A stretch of 64,000 bases of DNA, taken from positions 523,446-587,445 of the forward strand of contig NZ_BMNC01000005.1 in NCBI RefSeq assembly GCF_014646255.1, written 5' to 3'. Both the position numbers and the translations under genes were made by a program. Below, piece after piece: positions 42,184 through 50,738 of the stretch. The notes beneath the pieces were generated by a model, which saw only the letters and a list, made by a program, of their open reading frames with translations, searched no databases and was not told the DNA's origin. Origin of the DNA: Lentzea pudingi (GTDB taxonomy: Bacteria > Actinomycetota > Actinomycetes > Mycobacteriales > Pseudonocardiaceae). Position 1 is the stretch's first letter; every line of letters starts with the position of its first letter.

Positions 42184-43983
42184 TTACCGTGTTCGCCCAG
42201 CTCCCCTGCGCTTCTCCTCCGCCAGCCGGGCCTTCTCCTCGGCGGTCCCGAAGCGGGCGATGGACCGGTCCTGGATGAAGCCCAGCGGGTCCGGCGCGTG
42301 CAGCCTCAGCAGGATCTGGCTGACGTCCGCGGGCACCCGTCTGCGGGTCGCCTTGCTGACCACGATCATGACGATGAACGCGACCGGGACCGTGATCAGC
42401 GCAGGTTGCGTGATGAACGCGGGCGCCCAGCGGCCGGTGTAGGAGCTGACGACGCTGACGACCTGCGCGGCGATGACCATGCCGCCACCGACCACGAGGC
42501 CGCAGACGGCACCTACCCAGGTGAGTCCCCTCCACCAGATGCCGAGGACGAGAAGCGGGCAGAACGTGGAGGCCGCCAACGCGAACGACATCGCCACGGT
42601 CAGTGACGCGTCCGAGCGCGGAAGCAGCAGCGCGAGACCGATCGCGACGGCTCCCGTGAACACGGTCGCCCACCGGAAGTCACGAACCTTGCCCGGCAGG
42701 ATGTCCGTCGAGACGACTCCGGCGACCGACACCACGAGGCCGGAGGAGGTCGACAGGAACGCCGCGAAAGCACCCGCCGCGACGATCGCGCCGACGATCT
42801 GGCCACCTAGGTTCGGCAGCATCGTCTCGGGCAGCATCAGCACCGCCGCGTCGGTCTTGCCGTTCACCAGCAACTGCGGCAGGAAGAGCCGCGACAGCAC
42901 GCCCAGCACCGTCGGGAAGATGTAGAACAGGCCCAGCAGGTAGAGCACGTGCAGCGCGGTGCGACGGGCCGCCTTGCCGTCGGGGTTGGTGTAGAAGCGG
43001 ACCAGGACGTGCGGCAGTCCCATCGTGCCGAGGAACGTCGCGAAGATCAGCGAGTACGTCCTGATCAGCTCGGAGATGCCACCGGTCTGCGGTCGCGTCC
43101 AGTCGAAGTTGCTGGTCGGCGAGCCCTCGATGACCGGCACCGGGCTGCCCGCGGTGAACTCCAGCGTCGTCCCGGGGCTCAGCTCGTAGAGGCCGCGGCC
43201 CCAGAACACCGCCCCGTTCGCGTCCCTGCCGTCGATCTGGCCGCGCACCTTCAACGTCAGCGGCTCGTCGACGCGCACCTTCACGACCTGCTCGGCGATG
43301 GTGACCGTCTCGGCCTTGGGGAACTTGACCACGCCGTCGTCGCTGATCGGCTGCGTGCCGCGGTCCGGGGAGGCCAGGAACACCACGAACAGCACGAACG
43401 TGGGAGCGGCGATCGCGAAGAGCTTGCCCCAGTACTGGAACGCCTGCACGAGCGTGATCGCGCGCATGCCGCCGCCGAGCACGTTGACCACGACGATGAC
43501 CGTCACGACCAGGCCGCCGAACCACGCGGGCAGGCCGGTGATCGTGGTCAGCGTCAGGCCTGCGGACTGCAGCTGCGGCACCAGGTAGAGCACGCCGATG
43601 CACACCACGAAGAACGTGCTGAAGTGCCGCACGTTCGCCGATCCGAGCCGGGCCTCGGCGAAGTCGGGCAGCGTGTAGGCGCCTGATCGCCGCAGGGGCG
43701 CGGCGACGAACAGCAGCAGCGCGAGGTAGCCGGCCGTGAAGCCGATCGGGTACCAGAGCGCGTCGACGCCGTCCTTGAGCACGAGCCCTGCGACGCCGAG
43801 GAACGACGCCGCGGACAGGTACTCGCCGGAGATCGCGGCGGCGTTGCGGGTCGCGGGGATCGCGCGGCGCGCCACCAGGAAGTCCGGGGTGGTGTTCGCC
43901 TTGCGCGACCCGACGTAGCCGAGCAGGAACGTCACCGCCGCAACGACGGCGATCGCGCTGAGGCTCCAGATGTCAGCGTTCAC
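42184..43983 (-). CDS. SSS-family monocarboxylate (pyruvate/acetate/propionate) permease, MctC-like
   Basis: 599 aa with about 13 helices. SSS signature as in ActP (GEYLSAASFLGVAGLVL, LPHVLVRFYTNPDGKAARRT) but with a 75-residue loop between helices (about 215-290, beta-rich) seen in actinobacterial MctC-type permeases. It follows the LytTR regulator and a small membrane gene in one transcript. C-terminus is highly basic. Confidence 0.88.
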   Translation of the reverse strand: MNADIWSLSAIAVVAAVTFLLGYVGSRKANTTPDFLVARRAIPATRNAAAISGEYLSAASFLGVAGLVLKDGVDALWYPIGFTAGYLALLLFVAAPLRRSGAYTLPDFAEARLGSANVRHFSTFFVVCIGVLYLVPQLQSAGLTLTTITGLPAWFGGLVVTVIVVVNVLGGGMRAITLVQAFQYWGKLFAIAAPTFVLFVVFLASPDRGTQPISDDGVVKFPKAETVTIAEQVVKVRVDEPLTLKVRGQIDGRDANGAVFWGRGLYELSPGTTLEFTAGSPVPVIEGSPTSNFDWTRPQTGGISELIRTYSLIFATFLGTMGLPHVLVRFYTNPDGKAARRTALHVLYLLGLFYIFPTVLGVLSRLFLPQLLVNGKTDAAVLMLPETMLPNLGGQIVGAIVAAGAFAAFLSTSSGLVVSVAGVVSTDILPGKVRDFRWATVFTGAVAIGLALLLPRSDASLTVAMSFALAASTFCPLLVLGIWWRGLTWVGAVCGLVVGGGMVIAAQVVSVVSSYTGRWAPAFITQPALITVPVAFIVMIVVSKATRRRVPADVSQILLRLHAPDPLGFIQDRSIARFGTAEEKARLAEEKRRGAGRTR

Positions 43984-43984
43984 G

Positions 43985-44413
43985 TCAGCGGTCGACCATG
44001 TTCACGAAGTCGCGTTCGTGCCGTTCGGCCTGCCTGCGGAAGACCCACCCGACGCCGTAGAGGATCGGGAAGGGGGCGAGACCGAGCACGAGCCACGGGA
44101 CGGGGATGCCGAGGATCTCCAGATCCCCGATCGACGGGACCAGGTAGAAGGTGATCGGCAACAGGCACATGCCGATCAGCACCGCGAACGCGAGCCCGAA
44201 CGCGGACTTGAGCTGCTGCCGGATGAGGTCGCGGACCAGCTTCTCACCGACGCTGGTCTGCTCCTCCAGCTCGATGATCGTTCGTAACGCCTTGCCGCTC
44301 TTCTTCGTGGAGTCCGCGAGCACGACCCTGCGGCGGCGCGGCCTGCTGCCCTGCTCACCGAGCCAGGCCTCCCGGGCGGGCTGTTCGGGTTTCCCCGCGT
44401 CGTGCCTGCTCAC
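43985..44413 (-). CDS. Small two-helix membrane protein, partner of the permease
   Basis: Cytosolic basic N-terminus of about 65 residues, then two hydrophobic helices (FAVLIGMCLLPITFYLVPS; WLVLGLAPFPILYGVGWVF) and a charged tail RRQAERHERDFVN. It sits between the LytTR regulator (4-bp overlap) and the MctC-type permease (1-bp gap), a position like DUF485 to ActP. Not recognised as DUF485 itself. 142 aa. Confidence 0.75.
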   Translation of the reverse strand: MSRHDAGKPEQPAREAWLGEQGSRPRRRRVVLADSTKKSGKALRTIIELEEQTSVGEKLVRDLIRQQLKSAFGLAFAVLIGMCLLPITFYLVPSIGDLEILGIPVPWLVLGLAPFPILYGVGWVFRRQAERHERDFVNMVDR

Positions 44414-45267
44414 CAGCCGCTCTTCGGCGGTCGCACGATCCGTTCCTTGAGCTCCTTGGTGTGCCGGCGGCTGACCGGGAGCTCCTTGGCACCCTCACCG
44501 GTGCCGATGACGACCGCGTATCCGTTCGCCGTCATGCGCAACTCGCTGACCAGCGGCAACGCCACCAGGTACGAGCGGTGGATGCGCACGAAGCCCGCGT
44601 TCGCCCACCGCTCCTCGAGCTGCGCGAGCGGGATGCGGACGAGGTGGCTGCCGTCCTGCGTGTGGAGGCGGGCGTAGTCGCCCTGCGCCTCGACGTACCG
44701 CACGGTCGCGCGCGGCACGAGCTTGATCGTGCCGCCGAGCTCGACGGGGATGACCTCGTCGTCGGTCGGTTCGGCGGGGTTCTGCGCGGCCGGGCCCGTC
44801 TGGGCCGTCGGCGCCGCCGTGCGTCCGACCCGGTCGGCGACCCGCGAGATCGCCTTGAGGACGCGCTCCTCGTTGATCGGCTTGTTGATGAAGTCGAGCG
44901 CGCCGACGTCGAACGCCGTGACGAGCGCGTCGCGTTCCTCGACACCCGTCACGAAGACGAGCGCGGGCGGGTACCGGAACGCACTGAGCACCCGTGCGAG
45001 GTCCATTCCGGACAGTCCAGGCATGTTGATGTCCGCGAACACCGCGTCGACCGGCGGCAGGCCGGCCTTGGTCCGCGCCATGACCTCCTGCTCGTAGTCA
45101 CCCCTCAGGATGCGCAGGGCCTCGGCGGCGTCGAAGGCCGTGAGGACGCGCCTGATGTGGGGACTGCTCTCGAGCAGGAACTTGATCTCGCTCAGCCCAG
45201 GGGCCTCGTCATCGACTGCGAGGACGAGGAGACCGGTGTTGTCATGGGTACTCACTGTGTCGGGCAT
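44410..45267 (-). CDS. LytTR family response regulator
   Basis: Receiver domain with LAVDDEAPGLSEIKFLL, phospho-acceptor Asp in DAVFADINMPGLSG, and Lys in ALDFINKPINEER. A LytTR DNA-binding domain (about 180-280) has VRYVEAQGDYARLHT, NAGFVRIHRSYLV and LPVSRRHTKELKE. ATG 45267 preferred; GTG 45276 and TTG 45279 are also in frame. It leads the operon with the small membrane protein and the permease. Likely partner is the LytS-type kinase at 46686. Confidence 0.9.
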   Translation of the reverse strand: MPDTVSTHDNTGLLVLAVDDEAPGLSEIKFLLESSPHIRRVLTAFDAAEALRILRGDYEQEVMARTKAGLPPVDAVFADINMPGLSGMDLARVLSAFRYPPALVFVTGVEERDALVTAFDVGALDFINKPINEERVLKAISRVADRVGRTAAPTAQTGPAAQNPAEPTDDEVIPVELGGTIKLVPRATVRYVEAQGDYARLHTQDGSHLVRIPLAQLEERWANAGFVRIHRSYLVALPLVSELRMTANGYAVVIGTGEGAKELPVSRRHTKELKERIVRPPKSGW

Positions 45268-45339
45268 CTTGCCCACCAATGTGCGGTCATGTCTACGCCG
45301 GGGTAGGCGGCGACACGCCCTGTGAAACCGAACTGATGC

Positions 45340-46200
45340 TCAGAGCCCGAATCGGGACCAGCGAGCACGTTCCTCGACACTGGCGAGCACCTGCGTCACG
45401 AGATCGCCCGATCGGGTGGACGCGCCGGTCAGCCCGAGCTTGGCCAGCAAGGGCTTGCGCGGCTCCGCGATCGTGAGCTCGGCGTCCGGGAAGCGCTTGG
45501 CGATGACGCTCCGGATCGTCCCGATGCCGTCGACCAGGCCGAGCTGCTGGGCCTTGCTGCCGGTCCAGATCTCCCCGCTGAAGAGGTCTTCCTCGGTCTT
45601 GAGCTTGGCACCGCGGCGTTCGGTGACCCACGCCTTGAACTGCTCGTGCAGATCGGCGTGCAGCCCCTTGAGCCACTCGACGTCCTCGGGCTTCTCCGCC
45701 TGGAACGGGTCGAGCCGCACCTTGTTCTCGCCGGCGGTGTAGACGCGGCGCTCGACGCCCGCCTTGTCCAGCAGCCCGTTGAGCCCGAACCCGGCGCTCA
45801 CGACACCGATGGAACCGACGAGGCTCGTGCCGTGCGCGTAGATCTCGTCGGCCGCGCACGCCAGCCAGTAGCCGCCGGACGCCGCCACGTCCTCGCAGAA
45901 CGCGAGCACCGGCACGTGCTTCTTGGTGGCGAGCTCCCGGATGCGCTCGGCGATGAGAGCGCTCTGCGTGGGCGCACCGCCGGGAGAGTTGATGAGCAGA
46001 GCCACGGCGATCAGGCGCTCGTTGTCGAACGCGCGGTTGATCGCCGACTCGAGGTTCTGGAGGTTGATCGTGTTGCGCGCGACGGGCGAGGACTGCGGGG
46101 TGATGACCCCGTGCAACCGCACCGCCGCGACCACCGGAGGACGCTCACCCCGGTCCATGACCCTCGGGAGGCGTGCCGCGATCTTGTCCGTGACGCTCAT
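45340..46200 (-). CDS. S49 family signal peptide peptidase (SppA/SohB-like)
   Basis: Ser/Lys protease: nucleophile Ser in CEDVAASGGYWLACAADEI and general-base Lys in AGENKVRLDPFQAE; LINSPGGAPTQS forms the oxyanion region, and GTSLVGSIGVV follows. About 286 aa, no membrane anchor visible, a compact cytosolic or peripheral form. ATG 46200. It is placed between the response regulator and kinase genes but has no obvious link to them. Confidence 0.9.
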   Translation of the reverse strand: MSVTDKIAARLPRVMDRGERPPVVAAVRLHGVITPQSSPVARNTINLQNLESAINRAFDNERLIAVALLINSPGGAPTQSALIAERIRELATKKHVPVLAFCEDVAASGGYWLACAADEIYAHGTSLVGSIGVVSAGFGLNGLLDKAGVERRVYTAGENKVRLDPFQAEKPEDVEWLKGLHADLHEQFKAWVTERRGAKLKTEEDLFSGEIWTGSKAQQLGLVDGIGTIRSVIAKRFPDAELTIAEPRKPLLAKLGLTGASTRSGDLVTQVLASVEERARWSRFGL

Positions 46201-46298
46201 GTACTCGACAGTACGTGCGTTTCGCGGACACGCGGGAGCCTCGATGGTGGTCGGTTGCTCCCGCGTGACCTGGAACACAGAGGTGCTAGGTTCGGGCT

Positions 46299-46466
46299 GT
46301 GACGTTCAACCCGATCCGCTGGCTCGAACGGTATGTCGAGTGGTGGGACGACCGGGGCAGGCAGAACGCCGCCGGGCCGACGCCCATGCACATCTACTGG
46401 ATGTGGGTGAGCTGGAGCGTGTGCGCCGTCGTGCTGATCACGACTCTGGCGGTTGCAGCACGCTGA
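46299..46466 (+). CDS. Small membrane protein, 55 aa
   Basis: GTG 46299 to TGA 46464-46466. The N-terminal half is amphipathic and Trp-rich (FNPIRWLERYVEWWDDRG); the C-terminal 25 residues (HIYWMWVSWSVCAVVLITTL) form one membrane helix. Composition and codon use are gene-like and the ORF diverges from sppA. Ribosome-binding site is weak (GAGGTG, about 15 bp upstream). Function unknown. Confidence 0.5.
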   Translation: MTFNPIRWLERYVEWWDDRGRQNAAGPTPMHIYWMWVSWSVCAVVLITTLAVAAR

Positions 46467-46478
46467 CCTGCGTGCCTG

Positions 46479-46673
46479 TCAGCACTTGCAGCTGTTGAAC
46501 CCCTTCGCGGTGCACTTGATGCAGACGCGGACGCGTTCGGGTGCTGGTGATTGGTGCACTGGATGTGGCCTTTGCTCGCGGCCGGCCCCTGGTTGGTCAA
46601 CGACCGGCTGTTCATTGGTCAACACCACAATCGGCAGCGAGCACGCCGGAGTTGAGCATGATTGCCACTGCAA
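46479..46673 (-). CDS. Small Cys-rich ORF after the LytS-type kinase, up to 64 aa
   Basis: The frame ends RVRVCIKCTAKGFNSCKC, with four cysteines in two pairs, like a small metal-binding or disulfide peptide. It begins 12 bp after the kinase stop on the same strand. The start is unclear (ATG 46673 or later GTG). The N-terminal part is Pro/Gln-rich and not conserved-looking. It may be real, but evidence is only composition and position. Confidence 0.4.
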   Translation of the reverse strand: MQWQSCSTPACSLPIVVLTNEQPVVDQPGAGREQRPHPVHQSPAPERVRVCIKCTAKGFNSCKC

Positions 46674-46685
46674 CTTTCAGAAAGT

Positions 46686-47948
46686 TCAGGCGCGGATCGC
46701 CGGCTGCTCGTTCGTCATCGGCTCGTCGCTCATCTGCGAGCCGATGTTCAGGTTCGGCAGCACGTTGCGGGCGAACTTCGGCACGTTGAGGATCACCTTG
46801 GTGCCGGCGTTGGGTGCCGTCTCGACGACCAGTGCGTACTCGACGCCGAACACGGTCCTCATGCGGTCGTTGATGTTGCCGATGCCGACGTGCGCGCCCG
46901 TCTGGTGGGCGTCCTTGATGTCGTCGAGCCGCTCGGGGTCCATGCCCACGCCGTCGTCCTCGACGCTGATCAGGGCCTCGTTGCCGTTGTCCTCGGCGGT
47001 GATGGTGAGCATGCCGCCGCCGGGCTTCTTGGCGAGGCCGTGCCGCACCGCGTTCTCGACCAGGGGCTGCAGGACGAGGAACGGCAGGACGACCTGCAGG
47101 ACCTCGGGGGCGATGCGCAGCCGGACGTTCAGGCGCGAGCCGTACCGCGCCTGTTCGATGGTCAGGTACCGATGGATGTTGGTCAGTTCATCGGCGAGGG
47201 TCGTGAACAAGCCGTCGGTGCGGAACGAGTAGCGCGTGAACTCCGCGAACTCCTGCAGCAGCTCACGGGCGTGCGACGGGTCAGTGCGGATGAGAGAGGA
47301 GATCGTGTTCAGCGCGTTGTAGACGAAGTGCGGTGAGATCTGGGCCCGCAGGGCCTTCACCTCGGCCTGGGCGAGGGCCTGGCGCTGCTTCTGGACGACT
47401 TCCAGCTCCAGCTGGGTCGAGACGAAGCGGGCGGTCTCCTCGGCCATGCGGATCTGGCGCTTCGACGCCACGCCGCTGACCACGATCAACGTGCCGGCGA
47501 CGTCTCCCTCGACGACCAGCGGGACCACGACGACGCTGTGCAGTGAGCACGGGCCCTGCAGTTCGCAGCCGAGCTTGCGGTGGTCGACGTGTTCCTTGTG
47601 GCAGTTGTTGATGGCACGGGCGACCGTGTCGCGGAGGTACTCGTAGTGGTCGTTCGCGCCGCCGTCCCACGAGAGAACGGTGCCCTCCTCGTCGGTGATG
47701 GCGACCGCGACGCACCGCAGCATCTCGCGCAGGTGGGGGGTGGCCTTGTTCGCGGCCTCCTCGGTCAGACCCGCGCGGAGGTCGCTCGACGCCCTGGACA
47801 TCCGGTCGAGCATGTCCATCACAGCATCCTCGACGGAGGTGCTGACTCGTCGAGCGCGGCACAGCATCACGAAGAGGCCCAGAACGGCCAGGGTCGCGAT
47901 GACGCCGAGCACAGCGCGCTCGGTCAACAGGTCGCCCACGGTGCACAT
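46686..47948 (-). CDS. LytS/YehU-type sensor histidine kinase
   Basis: One N-terminal membrane helix (VLGVIATLAVLGLFVMLC), a GAF-like sensory domain (about 60-190) with several Cys/His (NNCHKEHVDHRKLGCELQGP), then a His_kinase domain with phospho-acceptor in LRAQISPHFVYNALNTIS and HATPase with N-box LQPLVENAVRHGLAKK. The C/H cluster in the GAF region could bind metal or a redox cofactor. ATG 47948. Partner is the LytTR regulator at 44410, separated by sppA. Probably senses external or internal carboxylates. 420 aa. Confidence 0.88.
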   Translation of the reverse strand: MCTVGDLLTERAVLGVIATLAVLGLFVMLCRARRVSTSVEDAVMDMLDRMSRASSDLRAGLTEEAANKATPHLREMLRCVAVAITDEEGTVLSWDGGANDHYEYLRDTVARAINNCHKEHVDHRKLGCELQGPCSLHSVVVVPLVVEGDVAGTLIVVSGVASKRQIRMAEETARFVSTQLELEVVQKQRQALAQAEVKALRAQISPHFVYNALNTISSLIRTDPSHARELLQEFAEFTRYSFRTDGLFTTLADELTNIHRYLTIEQARYGSRLNVRLRIAPEVLQVVLPFLVLQPLVENAVRHGLAKKPGGGMLTITAEDNGNEALISVEDDGVGMDPERLDDIKDAHQTGAHVGIGNINDRMRTVFGVEYALVVETAPNAGTKVILNVPKFARNVLPNLNIGSQMSDEPMTNEQPAIRA

Positions 47949-48053
47949 GCTGTGCTGTGGGGCACCCCTATAGCAAGAGGCGCGCCCGGCGTACCCCCGT
48001 ACGGTCCACCGGTCCGGGTAGACATCCGATGAATTTGGGGAGAGGGTGTGCGC

Positions 48054-48767
48054 GTGAAAGTGGCACTGTTCGCGACCTGCCTGACCGACACGTTCTTCCC
48101 GGAGACGGCCCGGGCCGTGGTGCGACTGCTGGAGCGGCTCGACTGTTCGGTCGAGTTCCCGCTCGACCAGACGTGCTGCGGCCAGATGCACTTCAACACC
48201 GGCTACCGGGAGCATTCGAAGCCTCTGGCGCGCAAGTACACCGAGGTCTTCGGGAGCTACGACTACGTGGTTGCGCCATCCGGGTCATGCGCCGGCATGG
48301 TCCGCGAGGTCCATCCCACCCTCGGTGAGGCCCCGCCGCGCACGTTCGAGCTCGCGGAGTTCCTCGTCGACGTGCTCGGAGTGACCGACGTCGGCGCGTG
48401 GTTCCCCCACCGGGTCACCTACCACCCCACGTGTCACTCGTTGCGCATGCTGGGGGTCGGCGACAAGCCGTTGGCGCTGCTCAGGGCCGTGAAGGCACTC
48501 GATCTGGTGGAGCTGCCCGACTCGACGCAGTGCTGCGGCTTCGGCGGCACGTTCGCGATCAAGAACGCCGAGACGTCCACGGCGATGCTCGCGGACAAGA
48601 TGCGGTGCGTGCTGGACACCGGCGCCGAGGTGCTGTCCGCCGGTGACAACTCCTGCCTCATGCACATCGGAGGTGGGCTCTCGCGGCTGCGCACGGGCGT
48701 GCGGCCGGTGCACCTGGCCGAGATCCTGGCTTCGACGGAGGAGGACCCGTGGCTCGCAACCCGGTGA
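48054..48767 (+). CDS. lutA: L-lactate oxidation iron-sulfur protein LutA
   Basis: Two CCG domains: DQTCCGQMHFNTGY and STQCCGFGGTFAIKN, which bind non-cubane Fe-S or hold disulfides. Part of the LutABC complex oxidising L-lactate to pyruvate. Starts KVALFATCLTDTFFPE. GTG 48054 is eight bases from GGAGAGG; GTG 48048 is an alternative. Overlaps lutB by 19 bp. It diverges from the carboxylate kinase gene. Confidence 0.93.
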   Translation: MKVALFATCLTDTFFPETARAVVRLLERLDCSVEFPLDQTCCGQMHFNTGYREHSKPLARKYTEVFGSYDYVVAPSGSCAGMVREVHPTLGEAPPRTFELAEFLVDVLGVTDVGAWFPHRVTYHPTCHSLRMLGVGDKPLALLRAVKALDLVELPDSTQCCGFGGTFAIKNAETSTAMLADKMRCVLDTGAEVLSAGDNSCLMHIGGGLSRLRTGVRPVHLAEILASTEEDPWLATR

Positions 48768-50167
48768 CGTGGCTGGGCAGCCCGACGTTCCCGAAGGCCG
48801 CCAGGGAGGCCCTGCAGGACACCCAGCTGCGGCAGAACCTGCGCAGGGCCACCGGGACCATCCGGGGACGCCGGGAGGCCGCGGTCGCCGAGATGACCGA
48901 CTGGGAGATGCTCAGGGTCGCCGGCGAGCAGATCAAGGACGACGTGCTGGCGCGCCTCGACACCCTGCTCGTGCAGCTGGAGGAGTCGGTCACGGCCCGA
49001 GGCGGCGTCGTGCACTGGGCGCGGGACGCCGAGGAGGCGAACCGGATCGTGCTCGGCCTCTGCCGGGACGAGGGCGCGGACGAGGTCGTCAAGGTCAAGT
49101 CCATGGCCACGGCCGAGATCGGGCTCAACGAGGCCCTCGAAGCCGGTGGTGTGCACGCGGTCGAGACCGACCTCGCCGAGCTGATCGTGCAGCTCGGCGA
49201 CGACCGGCCGTCGCACATCCTGGTGCCCGCGATCCACCGCAACCGCTCGGAGATCCGCGAGATCTTCCAGCGCCGCATGGGGATCGAGGTCTCCGACGAG
49301 CCGGCGGACCTCGCGGAGGCGGCGCGGGTGTACCTGCGCGAGAAGTTCCTGACCACCAAGGTCGCGATCTCGGGGGCGAACTTCGCCGTCGCCGACACCG
49401 GGTCGATCGTGGTGCTGGAGTCCGAGGGCAACGGACGGATGTGCCTGACGTTGCCGGACACCCTGATCACCGTGATGGGCATCGAGAAGCTCGTGCCGTC
49501 GTGGCAGGACCTCGAGGTGTTCCTGCAGCTGCTCCCCCGCTCGTCCACGGCGGAGCGGATGAACCCGTACACGAGCGTCTGGACCGGCGTGACGCCCGGC
49601 GACGGCCCGCAGAGGTTCCACCTCGTGCTGATCGACAACGGGCGCACCTCGACGCTCGAGGATTCCGTTGGGCGCCAAGCACTCCGGTGCATCCGGTGCT
49701 CGGCGTGCCTGAACGTCTGCCCGGTCTACGAACGCACCGGCGGCAAGTCGTACGGTTCGGTCTACCCCGGCCCGATCGGCGCGATCCTGACGCCGCAGCT
49801 GGTCGGCGACATGCGCGACCCACAGGCGGCCTCACTTCCTTACGCCTCCTCGCTTTGCGGCGCGTGCTTCGAGGTCTGCCCGGTGCGGATCGACATCCCG
49901 TCCGTCCTCACGCACCTGCGCGCCGAGGCCGTGGAGGCCAAGGGACGCACGGCGGAGTCGATCGCGATGGCGGCCGCCGCGTGGATGTTCAGGGAGGCCT
50001 CGCGCTACGAGAAGGCGCAGAAGGCCGGTTCCCTGGCGCGGTTCCTGGCGCGCGACGGCAAGATCACGTCACTGCCCTGGCCGGGCTCGAAGTGGACGTC
50101 CTCCCGCGACGTGCCCGCACCGCCGGCCGAGTCGTTCCGCACCTGGTGGAGGAAGAACCGTGGCTAG
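48749..50167 (+). CDS. lutB: L-lactate oxidation iron-sulfur protein LutB
   Basis: 472 aa with an N-terminal LUD domain and a C-terminal ferredoxin-like part holding two 4Fe-4S motifs: RCIRCSACLNVCPVY and SLCGACFEVCPVRI. Start GTG 48749 preceded by GGAGGAGG inside lutA. C-terminal DUF3390-like tail ends FRTWWRKNRG. The central subunit of the lactate dehydrogenase complex. Confidence 0.94.
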   Translation: MARNPVTWLGSPTFPKAAREALQDTQLRQNLRRATGTIRGRREAAVAEMTDWEMLRVAGEQIKDDVLARLDTLLVQLEESVTARGGVVHWARDAEEANRIVLGLCRDEGADEVVKVKSMATAEIGLNEALEAGGVHAVETDLAELIVQLGDDRPSHILVPAIHRNRSEIREIFQRRMGIEVSDEPADLAEAARVYLREKFLTTKVAISGANFAVADTGSIVVLESEGNGRMCLTLPDTLITVMGIEKLVPSWQDLEVFLQLLPRSSTAERMNPYTSVWTGVTPGDGPQRFHLVLIDNGRTSTLEDSVGRQALRCIRCSACLNVCPVYERTGGKSYGSVYPGPIGAILTPQLVGDMRDPQAASLPYASSLCGACFEVCPVRIDIPSVLTHLRAEAVEAKGRTAESIAMAAAAWMFREASRYEKAQKAGSLARFLARDGKITSLPWPGSKWTSSRDVPAPPAESFRTWWRKNRG

Positions 50168-50738
50168 CGCACGAGAAGAGATCCTCCAGCGCATCCGCAA
50201 CGCGCGGGTGCCCGCGGCCGCCCCGGTCGTCCGCGGCTACCTCCAGGAGGGCCCGGGCGGCATCGACCTGTTCGCCGAACGGGTCGCCGACTACCGCGCG
50301 ATCGTGCACGTCGTCACCGACGTGCCCCAGGCGCTCGAACGCCTGCGGGGCAAGAGGATCGTCGCGCCCCAGGACGTCCCGGCCGAGTGGTTGATCGACG
50401 GCGTCACGTGGCTGCACGAACCGCTGACCATCGCGGAACTGGACCAGGCCGACGGCGTGCTGACCGGGTGCGCGGTCGCGATCGCCGACACCGGCACGAT
50501 CGTGCTGGACGGCGGCGAGGCCCAGGGCCGTCGCGCACTCACCCTGCTGCCCGACTACCACCTGTGCGTGGTCCGGGCGGACCAGATCGCGGGATCGGTG
50601 CCGGAAGCGTTGGGGCGCCTGGAACCCACGCGCCCGCTGACTTTCATCAGCGGGCCGTCCGCGACGAGCGACATCGAGCTCGACCGGGTGGAGGGCGTCC
50701 ACGGCCCGCGCACCCTGGAGGTCCTGATCGTCACTTGA
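50160..50738 (+). CDS. lutC: L-lactate oxidation protein LutC (LUD domain)
   Basis: 192-aa LUD-domain protein: AREEILQRIRNAR at the N-terminus and VAIADTGTIVLDGGEAQGRR, FISGPSATSDIELDRVEGVH near the C-terminus, a family signature. ATG/GTG 50160 overlaps lutB by 8 bp. Completes the lactate-to-pyruvate complex. No lactate permease or lutR is present; lactate may enter by the symporters next door. Confidence 0.93.
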   Translation: MASAREEILQRIRNARVPAAAPVVRGYLQEGPGGIDLFAERVADYRAIVHVVTDVPQALERLRGKRIVAPQDVPAEWLIDGVTWLHEPLTIAELDQADGVLTGCAVAIADTGTIVLDGGEAQGRRALTLLPDYHLCVVRADQIAGSVPEALGRLEPTRPLTFISGPSATSDIELDRVEGVHGPRTLEVLIVT

